From assembly GCA_028699365.1 (NCBI GenBank), contig JAQVUQ010000054.1, positions 1 through 10,698 of the forward strand: 10,698 nucleotides of DNA. The letters are read 5' to 3'. Positions 6,408 through 10,698 of this stretch are shown one piece after another. Under the pieces are notes generated by a model. The model was given only the letters and a program-made list of their open reading frames with translations. It had not been told where the DNA came from and did not search any database. The translations under genes and the position numbers were made by a program. Source of the DNA: a bacterium. GTDB lineage: Bacteria > UBP13 > UBA5359. How positions within the stretch are numbered: position 1 is the first letter of the stretch; every line of letters starts with the position of its first letter.

Positions 6408-6638
6408 ATGGCAACGCTACTTGAAAAAGTGGAGCAAGATGCGCTGAGTTTGCCGCCAAAGCAACGTGCGTTCCTGGCAGATCGTCTCCTGAGCTCACTC
6501 GGAGGCGAAGTTCTGAGTGATGTTGATGTTGTGTGGATTATGGAGGCTGAGCGCCGGTATAGGGAGTATAAGGAAGGCAAGCGTACTCCCATTTCAGCGA
6601 CGGACGTGTTTGCGGAAGCTGATCGGCTGCTGAAATGA
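6408..6638 (+). CDS. Antitoxin, addiction module component (TIGR02574-like)
   Basis: A 76-residue protein matching the pattern of the short addiction-module antitoxin family (Unstab_antitox/TIGR02574). The N-terminal helix contains ALSLPPKQRAFLADRLLSSL, then a WIMEAERRYREYKEGK helix and an ending DVFAEADRLLK, which resembles the family's AEEVFAxxRxxL tail. The family pairs with RelE/ParE toxins: the antitoxin binds and neutralises the toxin and may repress the operon. No separate DNA-binding domain is obvious. GGGGGA precedes the ATG by about eight bases. The stop codon overlaps the toxin start as ATGA. The pair is divergent from the kinase/deacetylase operon. Confidence 0.85.
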   Translation: MATLLEKVEQDALSLPPKQRAFLADRLLSSLGGEVLSDVDVVWIMEAERRYREYKEGKRTPISATDVFAEADRLLK

Positions 6639-6940
6639 AAGGGGCTGCCTTTGATCCTGACGCACGAACCGAATTCTTGGCGGCGATCAGGTACTATGAG
6701 GAATGCCGTCCTGGGCTGGGTTACCACTTTCGTTTGTTTGTCGAATCAGCGGTTCGTAATATTCACGATAATCCTCTTTGCTATCGTGTTCTGCATGCCC
6801 CATTCAGGAGATGCCTTCTCCAGAAATTTCCATATTCGATTATCTTTTCGATTGAGCCGGAATACGTATTGATTATCGCCATAGCACATGTGAAACGTAA
6901 GCCGGACTACTGGCATGAGCGCCTTAAGAGGCATCGATAA
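6635..6940 (+). CDS. RelE/ParE family toxin
   Basis: A 101-residue protein with the RelE/ParE fold pattern. It has a helical start (FDPDARTEFLAAIRYYEE), a middle helix to about residue 45, and the C-terminal strand pattern FPYSIIFSIEPEYVLIIAIAH followed by KRKPDYWHERL. That ending, with the H-x-x-R-x-P-x-Y-W core, is typical of toxins paired with TIGR02574 antitoxins. RelE members cleave mRNA in the ribosome and ParE members poison gyrase; the sequence alone does not say which applies here. Length is normal and the frame is intact. It starts within the antitoxin stop (ATGA overlap), so translation is probably coupled. No terminator with a T tract follows. Confidence 0.85.
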   Translation: MKGAAFDPDARTEFLAAIRYYEECRPGLGYHFRLFVESAVRNIHDNPLCYRVLHAPFRRCLLQKFPYSIIFSIEPEYVLIIAIAHVKRKPDYWHERLKRHR

Positions 6941-7070
6941 AGCAGTGAGCAGCGATGGGGTCAAGCCGCTGGGAGCTTCCCGGTATGGAGATGATCGATA
7001 CCGTTGAGGGAATCCTTTACGAACGCCGCGGGTCAGTCTGCCTGCAGGGTTTCTCGTCATGCCATACAGC
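6941..7070 (+). other. Spacer after the toxin gene with two small inverted repeats
   Basis: GGGA/TCCC arms at 6971-6981 and CGGTAT/ATACCG arms at 6981-7003 (11-base loop) could fold after the toxin gene. Neither is followed by a T tract, so a Rho-independent terminator is not supported. No gene is seen here. Confidence 0.35.
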
Positions 7071-7099
7071 TTCAAAAATACCCCGGTTTATGATAAAAT
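7071..7099 (+). promoter_or_regulatory. Probable promoter of yebC
   Basis: TTCAAA (7071-7076) and TAAAAT (7094-7099) have a 17-base spacer. The leader that follows is about 110 bases and contains GCATTTG (7106-7112) and CAAATGC (7135-7141), which could form a 7-bp stem. GGGGAAGG lies about 8-15 bases before the yebC ATG. Confidence 0.5.
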
Positions 7100-7214
7100 C
7101 AGTATGCATTTGTAATCGGGTAGTTAATAAAACTCAAATGCGAGAAACGGGGCTTGGAATTCCGCATTCCGAAATTCCATATTCTGCATTTGAAATGGGG
7201 AAGGTTGTTGAAGC

Positions 7215-7961
7215 ATGTCAGGTCATTCCAAATGGCATAATATAAGACTTAAAAAGGGCAAAATGGATGCCGAAAGAGGCAAGGCGTTTACCCGTGTAAC
7301 CAAGGAGATCATCGTGGCCGCCAGGACCGGCGGCGGAGATCCGGACGGCAATATCCGGCTGCGCAACGCTATGGCCAAGGCCAGGGACGCGAATATGCCG
7401 GCCGACAATATCAAACGCGCCATCCTGCGGGGAACGGGCGAACTCGAAGGCATCACCTACGAGGAACTCACTTACGAAGGCTACGGTCCGGGAGGAGCGG
7501 CCATCTATATCGAAGCTATGACCGATAACAAGAACCGCACACTGCCGGAGATCAGGAACATCTTCTCGCGCACCGGCGGCAACCTGGGGGAGAACGGCTG
7601 TGTAGCCTGGATGTTCGATAACAAAGGGCTGATACAGATAGACGCTCAGGGTGTCGACGAGGACGAACTGCTCATGGCGGCTCTCGATGCCGGAGCCGAG
7701 GATATGAAGAACGATGACGATGTCATTGAGATAGTCACGGCGCCCGAGAATCTGGAGGCCGTGCGGGAGGCTGTGGAAGCGGCCGGCTACAAGCCCACTT
7801 CCGCCGAAGTGACCATGATACCTCAGAATACGATAGCTCTGTCCGGCAAGGAGGCCCAGCAGATGCTGCGCCTCATGGATATGCTGGAGGAGCACGATGA
7901 TATCCAGAAGGTTCATGCCAATTTCGATATCCCGGAGGATATTCTTGAGCAACTTGGTTAG
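7215..7961 (+). CDS. yebC: YebC/TACO1 family protein
   Basis: A 248-residue full-length member of the YebC/PmpR/TACO1 family. The start MSGHSKWHNIRLKKGKMD is the family signature. RTGGGDPDGNIRLRNAMAKA and MPADNIKRAILRGTG follow, then the central block GYGPGGAAIYIEAMTDNKNRT (around residues 88-108), the glycine-rich GGNLGENGCVAWMFD, and an acidic C-terminal domain. Members were long annotated as transcriptional regulators; recent work on relatives points to a translation role at difficult proline-containing stretches. The gene lies directly before ruvC, a common arrangement. A promoter precedes it and an intrinsic terminator follows, so it may be transcribed mostly alone. Confidence 0.95.
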   Translation: MSGHSKWHNIRLKKGKMDAERGKAFTRVTKEIIVAARTGGGDPDGNIRLRNAMAKARDANMPADNIKRAILRGTGELEGITYEELTYEGYGPGGAAIYIEAMTDNKNRTLPEIRNIFSRTGGNLGENGCVAWMFDNKGLIQIDAQGVDEDELLMAALDAGAEDMKNDDDVIEIVTAPENLEAVREAVEAAGYKPTSAEVTMIPQNTIALSGKEAQQMLRLMDMLEEHDDIQKVHANFDIPEDILEQLG

Positions 7962-7985
7962 GTCATCGGGAGCGCAATTCGAAAT

Positions 7986-8019
7986 GGGCAGGAGCGAGGA
8001 CCGTTCCTGCCCTTTTTTT
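7986..8019 (+). terminator. Intrinsic terminator after yebC
   Basis: GGGCAGGA (7986-7993) pairs with TCCTGCCC (8005-8012) in an 8-bp G/C-rich stem with an 11-base loop, followed at once by seven Ts (8013-8019). It begins 24 bases after the yebC stop. Confidence 0.9.
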
Positions 8020-8021
8020 AG

Positions 8022-8050
8022 GGCCAATGCGCGCAAAGGGCGCATTGGCC
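8022..8050 (+). promoter_or_regulatory. Perfect hairpin just upstream of ruvC
   Basis: GGCCAATGCGC (8022-8032) and GCGCATTGGCC (8040-8050) form an 11-bp perfect stem with a seven-base loop. It starts two bases after the T tract of the yebC terminator and ends 22 bases before the ruvC start. No T tract follows, so it is not a second ordinary terminator. It may be an RNA structure or protein-binding palindrome affecting ruvC expression (inference). Confidence 0.6.
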
Positions 8051-8072
8051 GAACAGTCAGGTCGGTGAGGCC

Positions 8073-8570
8073 TTGATAGTTCTGGGGATAGATCCGGGTA
8101 CGGCTATAACCGGGTATGCTTTTATCGAGGAGCGCGGGCAGACCCTGCGGGCGTTGGATTACGGGGCGGTCATCACCGCTGCCGGAGAGGATCCGGCCCT
8201 GCGCCTGCTGGCCATCTATAGGGAGCTGAGCGATAAGATTGCCGCTTTTCAACCGCATGAGGCGGCGGTGGAGGAACTCTTCTTCTGCCGCAATGTGACC
8301 ACGGCCATAGCCGTAGGTCAGGCCAGAGGGGTAGCCGTTCTGGCGGCCGCCAATGCGGGATTGCCGGTGGCTGAATATACGCCGCTGCAGGTCAAGCAGG
8401 CCGTGGTGGGTTACGGCCGCGCTTCCAAGGAGCAGGTGCAATTCATGATCAAGAGTATTTTCGGGCTTAAGGAGATACCCAAGCCGGACGATGTGGCCGA
8501 TGCCATGGCTATTGCCGTCTGTCATATTCACGCAGCGCCTATGCAGAGATTGGGGAGAGTTAAACAATGA
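8073..8570 (+). CDS. ruvC: Holliday junction endonuclease RuvC
   Basis: A 165-residue crossover junction endonuclease. It acts as a dimer, cutting Holliday junctions symmetrically after RuvAB branch migration. The RNase H-like metal-binding acidic residues are all visible: D7 in LGIDPG, E67 in AVEELFF, and D140 and D143 in KPDDVADAMAIA. FFCRNVTTAIAVGQARG (about 70-86) is the usual conserved central stretch. Length matches the family (about 160-175). The start is TTG; there is no in-frame ATG or GTG upstream before the hairpin, and starting further in would lose catalytic D7. The ribosome binding site is weak and poorly spaced (AGGT at 8059-8062, GGTGAGG at 8064-8070), so expression may be low. 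The stop overlaps the ruvA start as ATGA. Confidence 0.95.
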   Translation: MIVLGIDPGTAITGYAFIEERGQTLRALDYGAVITAAGEDPALRLLAIYRELSDKIAAFQPHEAAVEELFFCRNVTTAIAVGQARGVAVLAAANAGLPVAEYTPLQVKQAVVGYGRASKEQVQFMIKSIFGLKEIPKPDDVADAMAIAVCHIHAAPMQRLGRVKQ

Positions 8571-9163
8571 TAGCATATCTGGCGGGAGAGTTGCTTGAAG
8601 CCAGGGAGAGCTACGTCATCGTCATGGCGGGCGGGGTAGGCTACCGGGTGGAACTGCATCCGTCGGCCGTATCACAGTTGCCTGCCAGGGGCGAGGAGGT
8701 TCGCCTTCATATACATACCTGCGTCAGGGAAGATGCCATAACGCTGGTAGGCTTTCTGACCACCGAGGCGCGGGAGCTTTTCGAGCTGCTGCTTGGAGTT
8801 TCCGGTGTCGGGCCCAAGGTGGCGCAGGCGCTGGTCTCTTCTACGACTCTGGGCCGCTTGAAGTCCGCTATCGCCGCAGGCGAGGTGGCGGCTCTGGTCA
8901 AGGTGCAGGGAGTCGGACGGAAGACGGCCGAACGCATTGTGGTGGATTTGAAGGATAAGGTCAAGGACGACCTGCTGGCGGATGAAGCGACGGTCTTTGC
9001 CGGGGTGGGTGATACGATCACTGAGGCGGTCGCCGTGCTGGTGGAACTGGGTTATACTCGTCAGCGGGCGGCGGAGGCTGTCCGGCGGGTAGATGCGGCC
9101 GAGCGTGAGAACGGAGTAGAGGCCGTTATCCGCGAAGCACTCAAATATTTGGGCTCAGCATGA
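8567..9163 (+). CDS. ruvA: Holliday junction branch migration protein RuvA
   Basis: A 198-residue RuvA, the tetrameric protein that binds four-way junctions and loads RuvB. Domain I (about 1-63) is the OB fold, including VREDAITLVGF. Domain II holds two helix-hairpin-helix motifs, GVSGVGPKVA (77-86) and VQGVGRKTA (113-121). After a flexible linker (about 135-148), domain III (about 149-198), with TITEAVAVLVELGYT and EAVIREALKYL, contacts RuvB. Length is normal. GGGGAGA lies before the ATG inside the ruvC end and the two genes overlap by four bases, implying coupling. The expected ruvB follows, but only after 195 bases containing an inverted repeat, which is longer than usual for this junction. 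Confidence 0.96.
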   Translation: MIAYLAGELLEARESYVIVMAGGVGYRVELHPSAVSQLPARGEEVRLHIHTCVREDAITLVGFLTTEARELFELLLGVSGVGPKVAQALVSSTTLGRLKSAIAAGEVAALVKVQGVGRKTAERIVVDLKDKVKDDLLADEATVFAGVGDTITEAVAVLVELGYTRQRAAEAVRRVDAAERENGVEAVIREALKYLGSA

Positions 9164-9167
9164 AAGA

Positions 9168-9326
9168 AATAGGCTGAAGCTTTTAAGGCTGAAGGCTGAA
9201 GTAGAACGCTCGGGCTTAATTGATAGCCTTAATTAAGACTGAGAAGTAAGCTTGAATAAAAGAAGGCTGGAGAAATCTGCCGGAGCGTAACTACTTCAGA
9301 CTTTAGACTTCAGCCTTCAGCCTATT
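9168..9326. repeat. 159-bp imperfect inverted repeat between ruvA and ruvB
   Basis: Arms of 48 bases (9168-9215 and 9279-9326) pair at both outer ends (AATAGGCTGAAG exact) and inner ends (ACGCTCGGGC with one mismatch), with shifted matches between. The heptamer GGCTGAA occurs at 9172, 9187 and 9194, and inverted at 9309 and 9316. The central loop holds a second small hairpin, CTTAATT/AATTAAG (9215-9237). No open reading frame is present. It resembles a small non-autonomous repeat or MITE-like insertion, or a stable RNA hairpin in the ruv transcript. No target duplication is evident. Confidence 0.75.
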
Positions 9327-9344
9327 GAGGCCCAAATAGTCTAC

Positions 9345-9349
9345 AGGAG
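9345..9349 (+). promoter_or_regulatory. Ribosome binding site deciding the ruvB start
   Basis: AGGAG lies nine bases before the ATG at 9359. An in-frame TTG at 9350 touches the site directly and cannot be the main start. Confidence 0.8.
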
Positions 9350-9358
9350 TTGATAATA

Positions 9359-10393
9359 ATGTCCGATCGTGTAACGGCTGCCGATCAATATGACGAAGAT
9401 TTTGAACTGGAGCGCTCTTTACGGCCGCGTCAGTTGGAAGACTTCATCGGTCAGCAGCATATCAAGGATAATCTGGGGATCTGTATAGAAGCCGCCCAGG
9501 GCAGGAGAGAGGCTCTGGATCACGTTCTGCTCTACGGACCGCCCGGTCTGGGAAAGACGACGCTGGCCGGCATCATCGCTCACGAGATGGGGGTGAATGT
9601 CAAAGTCACCTCCGGACCGGCCATCGAGCATACCGGAGATTTGGCTGCGCTGCTTACCAATCTTCAGGAGAACGATATCCTGTTCATAGATGAGATACAT
9701 CGCCTGGGACGGGTGGTGGAGGAGCGTCTCTATCCCGCCATCGAGGATTTTAAGTTCGATATGGTTATCGGCAAGGGCCCCAGCGCCAGGTCTTATACCC
9801 TGCCGCTGGCCCCGTTCACGCTGATAGGGGCCACCACCAGAACTGGGCTGCTGACCTCGCCGCTCAGGGACCGCTTTGGCATCTCTTTTCATTTCGAGTA
9901 TTATACGCCTCAGGATCTGTGCATCATTATCACCAGATCGGCCGGTATACTGGGGGTGGACATAGACGGGAGCGGCGCCGTGGAGATAGCCCGTCGTTCG
10001 CGGGGAACACCGCGTATCGCCAACCGTCTTCTCAAGAGGGTTCGTGATTATGCTCAAATCAGGGCCGACGGCAGCATCAACGTTAAGGTGGCGGCCGAGG
10101 CGCTGGAGATGCTGGATGTGGATTATCGCGGCCTGGACAGGCTGGATCGCAGCTACCTGCTCTCGATCATCGAGAAATTCGACGGCGGTCCCGTCGGTAT
10201 AGAAACTATTGCCGCTTCTTTGAACGAGGAGCGTGATACGCTGGAATACGTATACGAGCCTTACCTGATTCAGATAGGCTATCTCAACCGTACTCCCAGA
10301 GGCAGGATGGCCACCCGGCTGGCTTACGAGCACTTCCAACTGCCTTACGGGCGTCCGGAACAGCCGGTGGATCAGTGCAGCCTGGAGATTTAA
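9359..10393 (+). CDS. ruvB: Holliday junction branch migration helicase RuvB
   Basis: A 344-residue AAA+ ATPase that forms hexameric motors on either side of RuvA and pumps DNA through the junction. [13 protein letters not shown] (20-32) is the usual N-terminal signature. Walker A is GPPGLGKT (60-67), Walker B is LFIDEIHR (108-115), sensor 1 is GATTR (157-161), the likely arginine finger is R170 in SPLRDRFG, and sensor 2 lies in [10 protein letters not shown] (216-225). The C-terminal winged helix (about 265-330) carries RTPRGR (311-316), which contacts DNA. Length is normal. It follows the inverted repeat downstream of ruvA and ends two bases before queH, so it is part of a ruvCAB-queH transcription unit unless the repeat interrupts it. 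Confidence 0.97.
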   Translation: MSDRVTAADQYDEDFELERSLRPRQLEDFIGQQHIKDNLGICIEAAQGRREALDHVLLYGPPGLGKTTLAGIIAHEMGVNVKVTSGPAIEHTGDLAALLTNLQENDILFIDEIHRLGRVVEERLYPAIEDFKFDMVIGKGPSARSYTLPLAPFTLIGATTRTGLLTSPLRDRFGISFHFEYYTPQDLCIIITRSAGILGVDIDGSGAVEIARRSRGTPRIANRLLKRVRDYAQIRADGSINVKVAAEALEMLDVDYRGLDRLDRSYLLSIIEKFDGGPVGIETIAASLNEERDTLEYVYEPYLIQIGYLNRTPRGRMATRLAYEHFQLPYGRPEQPVDQCSLEI

Positions 10394-10395
10394 GC

Positions 10396-10698
10396 ATGAA
10401 TACAAGAAGCAAGGATATTCTGCTGCATGTGTGCTGCGGGCCGTGTTCGCTTTATCCGGTAAGGGAACTGCGCCGGGAAGGCCTGGAGCCGGTGGGATAC
10501 TTTTTCAATCCCAATATCCAGCCTTACACGGAATTGAAGAAACGTCTGGAGGCCCTGCGGCATATCGCTTCCGACGAAGGGCTGCCGCTGCAGGTGGAAG
10601 AAGCGTATCCGCTGGAGGATTGGCTGAAGATGGCTGTTGCGGCTGAAAACAGGTGCCTGGAATGCTATCGCCGGCGTCTGTCGGCGGCAGCGGCCCGG
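10396..10698 (+). CDS. queH: Epoxyqueuosine reductase QueH, 5' part
   Basis: The first 101 residues of a QueH (formerly DUF208) protein; the gene runs off the window. QueH reduces epoxyqueuosine to queuosine in the tRNA wobble position and is unrelated to the cobalamin-dependent QueG. The sequence shows LLHVCCGPCS (9-18), with the paired cysteines C13 and C14 that are family hallmarks, then GYFFNPNIQPYTE (34-46), and RCLECY (86-91) giving the CxxC pair C87 and C90. These cysteines are expected to hold the iron-sulfur centre. The ATG at 10396 has GGAG eight bases upstream inside the end of ruvB, and only two bases separate it from the ruvB stop. Other queuosine genes, such as queA and tgt, often lie next in such clusters. 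Confidence 0.9.
   Translation, partial: MNTRSKDILLHVCCGPCSLYPVRELRREGLEPVGYFFNPNIQPYTELKKRLEALRHIASDEGLPLQVEEAYPLEDWLKMAVAAENRCLECYRRRLSAAAAR

Noticed and set aside
6955-7245. Possible small gene between toxin and yebC
   Set aside because: It overlaps the yebC promoter and start, has no ribosome binding site or family resemblance, and its composition is not coding-like.
7218-8576. Long open frame of 452 codons on the minus strand opposite yebC and ruvC
   Set aside because: It is antisense to two full-length conserved genes and has no family resemblance. It is a by-product of their codon use.
9419-10405. Open frame of 328 codons on the minus strand opposite ruvB
   Set aside because: Antisense shadow of a complete RuvB with all AAA+ motifs.

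Overview
The window looks like a bacterial chromosome of medium G+C. The right half has the order yebC, ruvC, ruvA, ruvB, queH, an arrangement common in Clostridia-type Firmicutes and some related phyla. A purine-rich Shine-Dalgarno site precedes most starts. I cannot name a genus from sequence alone.

Bases 1-3714 are a mobile element. Three tyrosine recombinase genes lie head to tail on the minus strand with overlapping ends (3431 to 187). Inverted repeats of about 130 bp flank them, with further matching motifs just inside. This is the layout of a RIT (recombinase in trio) element. All three proteins keep the full R-K-HxxR-H-Y catalytic set, so the element looks intact. Each end carries three copies of an 11-bp motif, TTATGTAGAAT, arranged as mirror images. 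The left outer boundary is cut by the window edge.

Bases 3898-6157 hold a two-gene minus-strand operon: a ROK-like sugar kinase homologue with a long N-terminal extension, then a PIG-L/LmbE-type deacetylase 10 bp downstream. Together they suggest amino-sugar metabolism, but the substrate is unknown. Divergent from this operon is a plus-strand type II toxin-antitoxin pair (6408-6940), with its own promoter and a 4-base overlap.

Bases 7215-10698 are the conserved core. yebC has a promoter and ends in a strong intrinsic terminator. A perfect 11-bp hairpin follows, then ruvC (TTG start), ruvA (overlapping ruvC by 4 bases) and ruvB, which together encode the Holliday-junction resolvasome. A 159-bp imperfect inverted repeat built on a GGCTGAA heptamer sits between ruvA and ruvB. 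queH, which makes queuosine in tRNA, follows ruvB after two bases and runs off the window.

The most interesting material is the end architecture of the RIT element, the inverted repeat inside ruvCAB, and the unusual kinase/deacetylase pair.
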